Source of the DNA: an uncultured Bacteroidota bacterium
Lineage (GTDB): Bacteria > Bacteroidota > Bacteroidia > Chitinophagales > Chitinophagaceae
Assembly (NCBI GenBank): GCA_903882805.1
Contig: CAIRYK010000021.1
Location: 1 to 44,612, forward strand
DNA length: 44,612 nt
Direction: 5' to 3'
The notes under the pieces are model-generated. The model was not told where the DNA came from. It worked only from the letters and a program-made list of their open reading frames with translations, and did no database searches. Shown in pieces: positions 1-8,078 of the stretch. Position numbers and translations under genes: made by a program. Each line of letters opens with the position of its first letter. Position 1 is the first letter of the stretch.

Positions 1-23
1 GCCTTTGCCCGCCGAAGCGGGCT

Positions 24-62
24 ATACCCAACAAGGATGAAATCTTTGTTGGGTATTTTTTT
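24..62 (+). terminator. rho-independent terminator, unit 1
   Basis: Eleven-base arms ATACCCAACAA (24-34) and TTGTTGGGTAT (46-56) are followed by a run of seven T. It probably ends the transcript of the tRNA expected immediately left of the window. An identical copy lies at 141-179. Confidence 0.8.
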
Positions 63-140
63 ATTAGGAAGTGTGTATTCCTCTAAGGGTATCTAGGGTT
101 CGAATCCCTATCCCTCCGCCTTTGCCCGCCGAAGCGGGCT

Positions 141-179
141 ATACCCAACAAGGATGAAATCTTTGTTGGGTATTTTTTT
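141..179 (+). terminator. rho-independent terminator, unit 2
   Basis: Second copy of the hairpin-plus-T7 terminator, displaced by exactly 117 bp from the first and lying between the two tRNA 3' fragments. Confidence 0.75.
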
Positions 180-234
180 ATTAGGAAGTGTGTATTCCTC
201 TAAGGGTACCTAGGGTTCGAATCCCTATCCCTCC

Positions 235-430
235 GCCTTCGCCCGCCGAAACGGGCTATGGCGGACTCTGATTGCAACAGCGCCCCTCGGTATGGCCTCC
301 CACCGAAGCTGCAATATATAACAAGGATTAAACCTTTGTTGGGTGTTTTTATTTTATCTTTTCTGGAAGTGCGTGCACCACAAGTGGTATATAGTTTTCG
401 AATATTATATTGTCGTAATTCGTTTTGTTG
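235..430 (+). repeat. third, decayed copy of the tRNA-3'-end repeat
   Basis: The GC hairpin is kept with one change (starting near 241), and a weakened terminator stem remains near 320-344. Sequence resembling the tRNA fragment follows at about 363-408: GGAAGTGCGT, then GGTATATAG and TTCGAAT, with the T stem no longer paired. Between hairpin and terminator lie about 55 extra bases (about 256-312), framed by ATTGCA and TGCAAT and able to fold on themselves. From 430 to 494 I see nothing definite. Confidence 0.6.
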
Positions 431-494
431 TTACAGCGAATACCGTAAATTACTACTGAGTAGCTCTGTTAAGCCTTGGGAAAATAGTATTGGT

Positions 495-548
495 ATTTGC
501 GCAACTCAAAAGTTGCGCGTATATTCGCAACCCTAGAGTTGCGCAAAT
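495..548. promoter_or_regulatory. palindromic operator upstream of the ArsR gene
   Basis: A perfect palindrome GCGCAACTcaaaAGTTGCGC occupies 499-518. In addition, ATTTGCGCAACTC (495-507) is repeated inverted as GAGTTGCGCAAAT at 536-548, with a further half-site CGCAACCC at 527. The cluster ends 11 bp before the regulator's ATG. Such half-sites suit a dimeric winged-helix repressor, so autoregulation by the adjacent ArsR protein is the simplest reading (inference). Confidence 0.75.
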
Positions 549-559
549 AAAAATCAAGG

Positions 560-883
560 ATGAAACAAGATATATTCCAAGCCATATCGGACCCTACACG
601 GAGGGCTATTTTAACGCTGATTGCTATACAGGCATTAACGCCAAAGGCAATGGCGGAAAAATTTGATATGACCCGCCAAGCGGTATCAAAACATATTAAA
701 GTATTGCAGGAGTGCGAATTGATTAAACCTCAGCAGAGTGGTAGGGAGATCTATTATCACTTTAATGCTAAAAAAATGCAGGAGTTTGACCACTGGCTGG
801 CACAGTTCAGACAAAACTGGGATACTCAATTTAAGCAACTCGACGAACTATTATCAACAATTAGTGAACAGACCGGAAAGTAG
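560..883 (+). CDS. ArsR/SmtB-type winged-helix transcriptional regulator
   Basis: A 107-residue protein with the ArsR fold. ISDPTRRAIL lies near the N-terminus, followed by the recognition helix region MTRQAVSKHIKVLQ (about residues 39-52) and the beta-wing at GREIYYHFN (about 61-70). The usual metal-binding CxC motif is absent; the protein has a single Cys. It therefore belongs to the non-metal group that is commonly encoded beside AHSA1/SRPBCC proteins. It starts directly after AAGG and just downstream of a clustered palindrome, which suggests a self-repressing operon with the next two genes. The natural inducer is unknown. Confidence 0.9.
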   Translation: MKQDIFQAISDPTRRAILTLIAIQALTPKAMAEKFDMTRQAVSKHIKVLQECELIKPQQSGREIYYHFNAKKMQEFDHWLAQFRQNWDTQFKQLDELLSTISEQTGK

Positions 884-925
884 CATTGAATCCAAAAAAA
901 CAACTAACCATTTAATCAATAAAAA

Positions 926-1426
926 ATGAGCAACGATTTGTTATTTGATTTTACTGTAGACAAGACAGCAAAAACAGTATACATAATCAGGGAATTTAAC
1001 GCTGCACAATCTTTGGTATGGGATGCTTTTACCAAAGCGGAATTGCTGGACCAATGGGGCGCGCCTGCACCTATGCGTGCCAAAACGAAGTACATGGATT
1101 TCAAAGTTGGCGGACGAAGATTCTATGCCATGATAAGCCCGGACGGGCAAGCGCGTTGGGCGGTTCAGGAGTATACTTCCATTACTCCGATAACCCATTT
1201 CAAAATGTATAACGCTTTCGCAGACGAAAACGAAAACCGGGAATTGCCGGGATCTGAGTGGGATTACACTTTTAGTGAAGACAAAGGGAAGACTAAGGTG
1301 AATATTGTCATTTTCAATGAATCGTTTGAACGAATGGAGCAACTAATGGAAGGCTTTAAGATCGGGTTCACTATGACATTAACGAATCTGGAAAACCTAT
1401 TGTCTAACTTATCGGTAAAACAATAA
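926..1426 (+). CDS. SRPBCC/AHSA1-family protein
   Basis: A 166-residue protein of the START-like AHSA1 family (C-terminal domain of activator of Hsp90 ATPase). Visible family features are the early [23 protein letters not shown] segment (split here as [14 protein letters not shown] and TKAELLDQW, residues about 23-45), [10 protein letters not shown] in the middle, and a C-terminal helix [19 protein letters not shown] typical of this fold. It lies 42 bp after the ArsR gene on the same strand. In many bacteria the ArsR-AHSA1 pair is encoded together, and the domain forms a hydrophobic cavity for small ligands. The ligand here is not known. There is no signal peptide, so it is cytoplasmic. Confidence 0.88.
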   Translation: MSNDLLFDFTVDKTAKTVYIIREFNAAQSLVWDAFTKAELLDQWGAPAPMRAKTKYMDFKVGGRRFYAMISPDGQARWAVQEYTSITPITHFKMYNAFADENENRELPGSEWDYTFSEDKGKTKVNIVIFNESFERMEQLMEGFKIGFTMTLTNLENLLSNLSVKQ

Positions 1427-1462
1427 AAGAAAAAAATATCAATCACATATAAAATCGAAATT

Positions 1463-1897
1463 ATGAGATCAATCAACCCTTGGATTAACTTCAACGGAAA
1501 TGCCGAAGAAGCATTTACATTTTACAAATCAGTTTTTGGCGGTGAATTCACAAAGGTCGTTCGATTCAGCGACTTGGCAAGCGCTGAATATCCGGTACCA
1601 GAAAATGAAGCAAATAAGATAATGACCATAGCTTTGCCTATAGGCAAGCACGTTGTGTTAATGGGTAATGACGTTCCCGAATTTATGGGCAGGGTAAACG
1701 AGAACGAAAACAGGTCCAAAATATTAGTGAGCGCTGAAAGTCGTGAAGAGGCGGACAAAGTGTTTAACGGATTATCCGCAGGCGGTGACATCGAAGGGCC
1801 TATTGACGACAGTCCTTGGGGTACGTATGCAGGAATGTTTAGAGACAAATATGGCATTGAATGGATTGTGGAATTTGACCCAAATTTTAAGGGGTAA
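1463..1897 (+). CDS. VOC-superfamily protein, PhnB-like
   Basis: A 144-residue member of the glyoxalase/bleomycin-resistance/dioxygenase (VOC) superfamily, closest in style to PhnB/DUF899-type proteins. The opening INPWINFNGNAEEAFTFYKS is the typical PhnB start, KHVVLMGNDVPEF is the central strand, and the C-terminal strand has WGTYAGMFRDKYGIEWIVEF. It is the third gene of the ArsR unit (36 bp after the AHSA1 gene) and is followed by a terminator. Substrate and metal dependence cannot be read from sequence. The repeated pairing ArsR + AHSA1 + VOC suggests a detoxification or stress role (inference). Confidence 0.88.
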   Translation: MRSINPWINFNGNAEEAFTFYKSVFGGEFTKVVRFSDLASAEYPVPENEANKIMTIALPIGKHVVLMGNDVPEFMGRVNENENRSKILVSAESREEADKVFNGLSAGGDIEGPIDDSPWGTYAGMFRDKYGIEWIVEFDPNFKG

Positions 1898-1934
1898 TTC
1901 TAATCTAAGCAACCCATAGCGCCTGCCGATATTG

Positions 1935-1960
1935 AAACCCGCACTTAACGCGGGTTTTGT
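1935..1960 (+). terminator. terminator after the ArsR-AHSA1-VOC unit
   Basis: Arms AAACCCGC (1935-1942) and GCGGGTTT (1950-1957) around a 7-base loop, followed by a short T run. It is 38 bp after the VOC stop codon. Confidence 0.7.
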
Positions 1961-1970
1961 CGGGAGATGA

Positions 1971-2540
1971 GTAGCATTGCCTGGGATTTTGGCCATTTCT
2001 TTCAACCTGAGAATTGTGTTTAGTTATCGTCATTACTTCGAAGGTGATCAGCATGCAGTTCGCTGTTTAGCTTACACCTTTATAGATCGGTCGTTTGATC
2101 GGGAATATTACAAACTTTACAAATCTACTTTTTCTGCTACCGAGTGGCCAAATAAACTAAGTGAATTATTGAACAAATATGATAAAAACGTTCTGTATTT
2201 CAGCGAATCGAAAGCTAATGTTCTGGTTGAAGAGGGTGATTTATAGGGGCTGATTTTGTATATAGAAACTCATCTTACTGCAGATCGATTAGAAAAATAT
2301 TACTCATATTTTGTAGGTAATTTTCCGGAAGTAACTCTTGATTTATTTTGTACAGCTATAACCAAGTATTTAGTGAATAATACTGGTAGAAGCCACTATG
2401 AGTATGTTGTGCGGCTGTTAATGAAAATGAAAAAAATAGATGGAGGAATTGAGCGCGCGAACGTTATGGTAAGAGATTTCAAAATTGTTTACAAAAATAG
2501 GCGCGCTATGATGGAAATCTTACAGGCTGCAAAACTATGA
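1971..2540 (+). pseudogene. relic of a SWIM-zinc-finger-associated C-terminal region, in-frame TAG
   Basis: One reading frame (codons beginning at 1971) is open to 2540 except for a single TAG at 2244-2246. A TGA at 1968 bounds it on the left and no good ATG start exists. The translation has alternating helical stretches such as REYYKLYKSTFSATEW and KNVLYFSESKANVLVEEGDL, the stop, and then YLVNNTGRSHYEYVVRLL and FKIVYKNRRAMMEIL. The NTGRxHY and YKNRRAMMEIL motifs are those of the C-terminal helical region of SWIM-zinc-finger proteins in Bacteroidota (recall of the family, not a search). The N-terminal part with the zinc finger is missing. Truncation plus an internal stop indicate a decaying gene. 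Confidence 0.6.
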
Positions 2541-2690
2541 TTTGGAATTTATATGTCCGGTCTGCCTAAACCTACATAGGATTATTTGCCGAACACATCT
2601 GGCGGTCTGTTGTATATGAACTGTTTTTTTTTTGTTGAGTGTTTTTATTTACTTGTAATTACTATGGTATGTATAGCGCTATATCTCCTA

Positions 2691-3146
2691 TCAATAAGTA
2701 TACCGTACATCTTTTCGCTCCCAATGGTCGCTTGTGCTGTGCAAATCGCCGCTGCAATATACTATGCTATCGGCTGCATAGAAATAGGCAACGCCTGTAC
2801 CCATAAAGTATCTGTAGAATGCTGCGGCATTGCCAAAAAAGTGGATTTTTTTTGTGCTGTCAGTGGTGTTGTATTGAAAAGTTTCACCCATATATTCTAT
2901 CGTAGAATCGTTTACTATTGTCAGGGCAAAGGAGGTGTCTCGAAGATTATAATATTCATCGATGGTGGTGGGGTAGTGTGGGCCATAGGCGTAGTAATAA
3001 TGGTATCCGCGCCAATTCCTTACGCCAGTCATACCGGACGTTAAAGTTGCTGATGTGGGTTTAGCGCTTTCTTCTTTTTTGCAGGATGCAATTGAGATGG
3101 CCAACAATGAAATAAGGACGAGTTTTTTAGAAAGTGGATTGTGCAT
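2691..3146 (-). CDS. hypothetical lipoprotein, 151 residues
   Basis: A small exported lipoprotein. The N-terminus is MHNPLSKKLVLISLLAISIASC, a positively charged and hydrophobic signal ending in a lipobox with Cys at residue 22. The mature part begins KKEESAKPTSAT and is rich in Tyr, His and Thr, with the segment RNWRGYHYYYAYGPHYP near residues 44-60. No known domain is recognised. The gene is divergent from the LRR kinase. The opposite-strand open frame across the same bases is rejected because the lipoprotein frame has a coherent signal sequence. Confidence 0.75.
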   Translation of the reverse strand: MHNPLSKKLVLISLLAISIASCKKEESAKPTSATLTSGMTGVRNWRGYHYYYAYGPHYPTTIDEYYNLRDTSFALTIVNDSTIEYMGETFQYNTTDSTKKIHFFGNAAAFYRYFMGTGVAYFYAADSIVYCSGDLHSTSDHWERKDVRYTY

Positions 3147-3481
3147 AAGGGTATTTTATAAGGATAAGGAGGTATCGTGTGCCAAAATATTAAGATTAGG
3201 TTAGTGTTTATCAACCTGAGCAAAATAAATATCAATGGTATTTCGAAGTTACCAAAAATGTTTGATTTTTGGAGTAGTTGTGTGGAGATAGTTGGAGGTT
3301 TTTTGTTTAGTTTTCGGTTACACGTCCCGTTTTGATGTCTTAAATATCGTAATTTGTCAATGCTAAATGTCAATTTTTTGCTTTTGAAAAATGATTAGTG
3401 CGCTTCTGTGTGATAAACATATGTGCCGTTATTTTACCCATCCTCAAAAGTTCTTTCCTAATATCCACTATATTCGCCAAC

Positions 3482-4792
3482 ATGCATACCCTGAAACAAT
3501 TGCAGAGTGGAGCGCTGAGTGGCGTTGTTACATTGAAACTATCGGAGGGACTAACCGAATTTCCGGTGGAGATATATGACGTTGCTGATACGCTTGAAAT
3601 ATTGCACCTTACAGGTAATAAACTAAGTGCACTACCTGCTGATTTTGGGCGCCTGAAAAAATTGCGTATCCTTTTTTGTTCAGATAATCTTTTTACTGTT
3701 TTGCCGGAGGTGTTGGGCGATTGCCCGGCGCTGGAAATGGTAGGTTTTAAAGCCAATAAGATAACAACCATCCCTCCCAAGTCATTAAACTCAAATCTGC
3801 GTTGGCTTATACTCACCGACAATTGCATTAGCGAATTGCCCCCTGAAATAGGCGCTTGCACACGTATGGAAAAGCTGATGCTAGCGGGCAATCACCTTAC
3901 ATCATTGCCCCAAGAATTGAGCGCTTGCCGCAATTTATCGCTACTGCGCATATCTGCCAACCGACTGGAGGCGCTGCCTATGTGGTTGCTGCATATGCCT
4001 CGGCTGGCATGGCTGGCATTCTCAGGTAATAAATTCAGCTCCGGAGGGCGTCAGGCTGAAATGCCATGTATAGATTGGCAACGGCTCACTATTCATCATT
4101 TATTGGGCGAGGGTGCATCTGGTGTTATTTATAAAGCATCGTTGGCGGGAAATGATGAGATAAAAGACGTAGCTGTAAAGGTATTTAAAGGGGCTGTAAC
4201 CAGCGATGGGTTGCCCGACCACGAAATGAGTGCATATATTGCCGCCGGTCATCACAATGGCTTGACGGTTTTACTAGGACAAATAGACAACCATCCCGAT
4301 GGGAAAATGGGATTGGTAATGGAGTTGATTTCAGAGCGATTTTACAACCTGGGTTTGCCGCCTACTTTCGATACTTGTACTCGCGATGTATTTAGCAACG
4401 ATTTAAGTTTATCACTCCCTCATATACTGAAAATAGCCGGTACAATCAGCTCGGTAGCAGCACAATTGCACACTCGGGGCATTATGCATGGCGACATGTA
4501 TGCACACAACACGCTGGTAGATAAAGAGGGTAATGCCCTGTTTGGCGATTTTGGCGCAGCTGCGCTTTACGACACCAAGGGTGGCGAAACGGCAGCCGCG
4601 TTGGAACGAATAGAGGTAGCGGCATTTGGTTACTTACTTGACGACCTGCTGCAACAGTGCCCGGAGGAAAAAACAAATAATACAATTGTTCAGATAGAAA
4701 AGCTCCGCGATGAATGTTTAGCGCCGGCTGTGCTCGTGCGTCCGGATTTTAAGTATTTATGTGAGGTGTTGAAGAGATTGGAGAATACGTAA
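3482..4792 (+). CDS. leucine-rich-repeat protein with C-terminal protein kinase domain
   Basis: A 436-residue fusion. Residues about 15-185 are leucine-rich repeats (LEILHLTGNKLSALP, LRWLILTDNCISELP, MEKLMLAGNHLTSLP), and residues about 190-436 form a eukaryote-type kinase domain. Kinase landmarks are the glycine loop GEGASG (199-204), the lysine strand VAVKVFK (Lys223), the catalytic loop HGDMYAHN (Asp328, Asn333) and the DFG at 346-348, so it appears catalytically complete. This LRR-kinase layout is known in bacteria, but targets are mostly unknown. No signal peptide or membrane segment is seen, so it is probably cytoplasmic. The frame is open a further 28 codons upstream, but MHTLKQLQSG at 3482 is the family-like start. 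Confidence 0.85.
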   Translation: MHTLKQLQSGALSGVVTLKLSEGLTEFPVEIYDVADTLEILHLTGNKLSALPADFGRLKKLRILFCSDNLFTVLPEVLGDCPALEMVGFKANKITTIPPKSLNSNLRWLILTDNCISELPPEIGACTRMEKLMLAGNHLTSLPQELSACRNLSLLRISANRLEALPMWLLHMPRLAWLAFSGNKFSSGGRQAEMPCIDWQRLTIHHLLGEGASGVIYKASLAGNDEIKDVAVKVFKGAVTSDGLPDHEMSAYIAAGHHNGLTVLLGQIDNHPDGKMGLVMELISERFYNLGLPPTFDTCTRDVFSNDLSLSLPHILKIAGTISSVAAQLHTRGIMHGDMYAHNTLVDKEGNALFGDFGAAALYDTKGGETAAALERIEVAAFGYLLDDLLQQCPEEKTNNTIVQIEKLRDECLAPAVLVRPDFKYLCEVLKRLENT

Positions 4793-5004
4793 TGCTTTAC
4801 TGGATGTTATAGGTTATATATGAAGTTGGTAACGTAAATACACCTCGTGCTTAGTTATATCGTCAAAAGCTTAGAAATTCGGTCCGCGATGATATTAAGA
4901 CCATTGACTTTAATATTGTAGGGGCGTTACCTAATACCTCGGCAGTTTGAGCGTTTTTTTTTGGTGCGACAAAATGTGTACGATTGCGTTGATATATTTT
5001 GTTG

Positions 5005-6126
5005 CTATTGCTCCGACGTGAATCTATCTCTAATTTTCAGGAAGGGTTTTTCAACCAGCACATGAAGAACAAAAGCGGCCAACAGAGAGCTAATAATACT
5101 AATGAAAAGTAGCAGATTTGGGTGTAGGTAATAGCCTGCCAACAACTGATGCGTTACATGTATTGCTCCTTTATGAGTAAGGTAGACGCTATACGAGAGG
5201 GTTGCAATTTGTAAAGTGAGCGTAGCTTTGTACTTGTGCAATATACTGTTATCGCTAATTGCTGCGATTAATAAAAAACCAAACCCCAATGCTACTGCAG
5301 GATAGCCCAAAACCGAAGCAAGGGGGGATTGTTGGTCGGCACAGATATAATACGCAACACCAAGCGTTATTATGCTCGCAATAATGCAGATATTACTGTA
5401 CTTGCTAACAGTTGCCCAGATTTTTGGTTTGAAATTGTACACAGCAGCTACAGCTACACCAGTAAGCAATCCGTCCAATCGATTGTAGGTAGGATAATAA
5501 ATGTACTTGTACCAGTGCATCCACGAGTCGTCGTCGGTAGCGTGTGGTAAATATTGGGTATAGTAACAGCTATGTCGAATAGCAAAACCCGAAATAAATA
5601 AGGCTACCAGCAGCCAGACTGCATTTTTAAATTTATTGGTTGTTTGCAGTAGCACGATTATCAAGGGGAGCGCGAGATAAAAATGCTCTTCGACACACAA
5701 TGACCATGCATGTGAAAACGTACCCTGTTCTCTAATATTCAGCCCAAAATTTTGAGTAAACGTCAGAAATTTCCACAAAGGAGGTAAATGCTCTTTTTCC
5801 CGGAAGGCTGGAAATAGAAAATAAATACCCACTACCGCCAGGTATGCAGGCGCTATTCTAAAAAAACGCCTGATGAAAAAATGGCTGAAGGAAATAGATG
5901 AACCATTTTTTATTTGTGCAAATAGTTGATTGGAAATAAGGTAGCCGCTCAAAACAAAAAATAAATCTACACCTGTCCATCCGAATTGTGCAATTACAGG
6001 CAACCATTCCGGCTGTCCGTGGGTTAATATAAAATAGTGAAAAATAAATACATAGGTAATAGCTAAAGCCCTCAGGTGGTCGAGGCCATGGAGTCGTTGT
6101 TGAGTAGTCGGTGTTTGTTTTGTCAT
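5005..6126 (-). CDS. acyltransferase 3 family integral membrane protein (OafA/YrhL type)
   Basis: About 373 residues and mostly transmembrane. The start RLHGLDHLRALAITYVFIFH carries the LDxLRALA motif and catalytic-type His of acyltransferase family 3. FGWTGVDLFFVLSGYLI follows in the first third, then SFSHFFIRRFFRIAPAYL and SHAWSLCVEEHFYLALPL, all diagnostic. These enzymes acylate sugars of O-antigen, exopolysaccharide or other cell-surface glycans at the inner membrane. The start at 6126 (MTKQTPTTQQ) is preferred over a longer open frame because the family motif begins about 14 residues after it. It is divergent from nadB and not in an operon. The acceptor is unknown, but the window also encodes polysaccharide genes. 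Confidence 0.88.
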   Translation of the reverse strand: MTKQTPTTQQRLHGLDHLRALAITYVFIFHYFILTHGQPEWLPVIAQFGWTGVDLFFVLSGYLISNQLFAQIKNGSSISFSHFFIRRFFRIAPAYLAVVGIYFLFPAFREKEHLPPLWKFLTFTQNFGLNIREQGTFSHAWSLCVEEHFYLALPLIIVLLQTTNKFKNAVWLLVALFISGFAIRHSCYYTQYLPHATDDDSWMHWYKYIYYPTYNRLDGLLTGVAVAAVYNFKPKIWATVSKYSNICIIASIITLGVAYYICADQQSPLASVLGYPAVALGFGFLLIAAISDNSILHKYKATLTLQIATLSYSVYLTHKGAIHVTHQLLAGYYLHPNLLLFISIISSLLAAFVLHVLVEKPFLKIRDRFTSEQ

Positions 6127-6258
6127 ATGTATACCAGTATTACTATAGATGCACTTCAACTTTAAGCAGTCTGGTCCGTTTTTAAATGTAGTAACTACAG
6201 GTGTATTTAACGGGATAAAATTGTCCTTTAACATTGAATATTTGCACTTCACGATTGC

Positions 6259-6288
6259 TTGCGCTCCCAATCTTTATAGGTACTTTTG
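6259..6288 (+). promoter_or_regulatory. Bacteroidota-type promoter of nadB
   Basis: A -7 box TACTTTTG at 6281-6288 matches the TAnnTTTG consensus, with TTG at 6259-6261 about 19 bases upstream as a minimal -33 element. It lies 31 bp before the chosen nadB start. Confidence 0.5.
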
Positions 6289-6319
6289 TTTATTCTTTAT
6301 AGACCATTCAGGCCTTTTT

Positions 6320-7918
6320 ATGCTCAAAACAGACTTTTTGATTATTGGTTCAGGTATTGCCGGATTGACGTTTGCAGTAAAAACAGCGCGCCGGTTTCCG
6401 GATAAGAAAATAACCATTCTCACAAAAGCTAATACCGACGAAACCAATACTAAATATGCGCAGGGCGGTATAGCTGTTGTCAATGATTTGGAAAAAGATA
6501 GTTTTCAAAAGCATATATCTGATACGCTCATAGCTGGCGATGGTTTGTGTAATGAGCATGTGGTAGACATAGTTGTAAAAGAAGGTCCGCAAAGGGTAAA
6601 TGAAATAATAGACTGGGGCGCCAACTTCGACAAAGACAAGGCCGGCGACTACATGCGCGGCAAAGAAGGTGGTCATTCCGAGTTCAGGATATTGCATTAT
6701 AAAGATATAACCGGATTTGAGATAGAACGTGCGCTTGTGGAGGAGACGAAACAATACGCTAATATAGAGATACACAATCATTGGTTTGTACTCGATATCA
6801 TAACGCAGCACCACTTGGGTTACCTTGTTACAAAAGCTACACCAGATATTACTTGCTATGGCGTATACGCGCTCAATCTACAAACAAATAATATTGAAAA
6901 GATACTGGCGCGCTGCACGCTTATGGCATCGGGTGGGGTGGGGCAGGTTTATCGCACCACTACCAATCCGAAAATAGCTACCGGCGATGGGATTGCTATG
7001 GCCTATCGCGCAAAGTGCCGTATTGAGAACATGGAATTTATCCAGTTTCACCCTACTGCGCTATATGAGGCTGGAGTTAGTCCGTCGTTCCTTATCACAG
7101 AAGCAGTGCGTGGCGATGGCGGTATATTGCGCAATAAAGATGGCGAAGCATTCATGCCCCACTACGATCACCGTGCCGACCTCGCGCCGCGCGATGTAGT
7201 AGCAAGGGCCATAGACAGCGAAATGAAACGGACTGGTACAGAACATGTGTATCTCGATTGCCGCGCCATGGATTTGGCTAAGTTTAAAGCGCATTTTCCT
7301 AATATATATGCCCGCTGCAAGGCAATAGGTATAGACATAGCCGACCAGATGATACCAGTTGCTCCGGCGGCCCACTATTGTTGTGGCGGAATAAAAACGG
7401 ATGAGGCTGGCCGTTCGTCGGTGCGCAATCTGTATGCTTGTGGCGAATGTAGCAGTACAGGCTTGCATGGCGCTAACAGGCTTGCCAGCAATTCACTGCT
7501 CGAGGCGCTGGTGTTTGCTCATCGTTGCGCCGAAGATATGGCTCAGCGTATAGATGGCATTTCATTCAACGACGCTGTGCCAGACTGGGATGCCGATGGT
7601 ACAAATCAACCTAAAGAGCTGATTCTCATAACACAAAGCCTAAAGGAACTACAGCAAATTATGAGCGACTATGTGGGTATTGTGCGAAACGATATCAGAT
7701 TACAGCGCGCTATGAATCGTATTGACCTGTTGCATAACGAAACTGAAGAGCTATATAAAACAGCCGCTCTTTCACCACATTTATGCGAACTGCGCAACTT
7801 AATAACTATTGGCTACCTCATTGTTAAGAGCGCTCAGTTCAGAAAAGAAAGCCGCGGCTTGCATTTCAATACCGACTATCCTAACAAGAGTAATTTATTG
7901 CAGCAAATAGTACTGTAA
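6320..7918 (+). CDS. nadB: L-aspartate oxidase
   Basis: A 532-residue FAD enzyme that oxidises L-aspartate to iminoaspartate, the first step of de novo NAD synthesis. The N-terminal Rossmann motif DFLIIGSGIAGLTFAV (5-20) binds FAD. TKYAQGGIAVV (44-54) and the substrate-site segment EGGHSEFRILHYKD follow. NMEFIQFHPTALYEAG and the C-terminal GANRLASNSLLEALVF are hallmarks of the fumarate reductase/aspartate oxidase family, and length is normal. The start at 6320 is chosen because MLKTDFLIIGSG matches family N-termini and a promoter box lies just upstream; the frame is open further upstream without family similarity. nadA and nadC are not in the window. Confidence 0.95.
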   Translation: MLKTDFLIIGSGIAGLTFAVKTARRFPDKKITILTKANTDETNTKYAQGGIAVVNDLEKDSFQKHISDTLIAGDGLCNEHVVDIVVKEGPQRVNEIIDWGANFDKDKAGDYMRGKEGGHSEFRILHYKDITGFEIERALVEETKQYANIEIHNHWFVLDIITQHHLGYLVTKATPDITCYGVYALNLQTNNIEKILARCTLMASGGVGQVYRTTTNPKIATGDGIAMAYRAKCRIENMEFIQFHPTALYEAGVSPSFLITEAVRGDGGILRNKDGEAFMPHYDHRADLAPRDVVARAIDSEMKRTGTEHVYLDCRAMDLAKFKAHFPNIYARCKAIGIDIADQMIPVAPAAHYCCGGIKTDEAGRSSVRNLYACGECSSTGLHGANRLASNSLLEALVFAHRCAEDMAQRIDGISFNDAVPDWDADGTNQPKELILITQSLKELQQIMSDYVGIVRNDIRLQRAMNRIDLLHNETEELYKTAALSPHLCELRNLITIGYLIVKSAQFRKESRGLHFNTDYPNKSNLLQQIVL

Positions 7919-7929
7919 TACCGTTTGGA

Positions 7930-8060
7930 CATTAAAAAACGCCATACGGGGATTGTTGCGGCCCTACGGGGCGCAGCCTATAAATAATACATTACGCAAC
8001 TACAAACCTGTAGCGCCTAACGGCGCAATGACATACTTTGGCGCAGAATTTTAATCGATT
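7930..8060. repeat. cluster of small GC-rich hairpins after nadB
   Basis: Between the convergent genes nadB and the NHL protein are several short palindromes, for example GCGCCtaacGGCGC at about 8012-8025 and the imperfect TGCGGCCCtacGGGGCGCA near 7958-7976. CTACGGGGC- and GCGCC-type words recur. No T run follows them, so they look more like a REP-type intergenic repeat than an ordinary terminator. Copy number elsewhere in the genome cannot be seen. Confidence 0.4.
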
Positions 8061-8078
8061 TGGTATAATAACTTCTTT

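Larger units (their letters stand above)
1..237 (+). repeat. 117-bp tandem repeat of tRNA 3' end plus terminator
   Basis: Two almost identical units of 117 bp begin at 1 and 118, and a third begins at 235. Each unit has, in order, a GC hairpin (GCCCGC-CGAA-GCGGGC, 7-22 and 124-139), a rho-independent terminator (24-62 and 141-179), and a tRNA-like 3' end. That 3' end consists of a T arm (TAGGGTTCGAATCCCTA at 94-110 and 211-227) and the acceptor 3' strand TCCCTCC plus G (111-118 and 228-235). The 5' part of the tRNA is absent in both units, so these are 3' fragments and not functional tRNAs. The 'gcc' at 1-3 is probably the end of an intact tRNA lying just left of the window; the acceptor sequence fits a Bacteroidota tRNA-Ser (inference). 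The two units differ at only about one position, which suggests recent duplication. Confidence 0.85.

Noticed and set aside
1-237. possible CRISPR array
   Set aside because: There are only two long (117 bp) contiguous units without unique spacers; the content is tRNA end plus terminator.
258-536. 92-codon open frame on the plus strand
   Set aside because: It runs across the decayed tRNA repeat and into the ArsR operator, with no RBS, no family similarity and a composition set by the repeat.
2586-3044. 152-codon open frame opposite the lipoprotein gene
   Set aside because: Its minus-strand counterpart has a proper signal peptide with lipobox; the plus frame is a shadow rich in Ile/Val/Cys without any motif.
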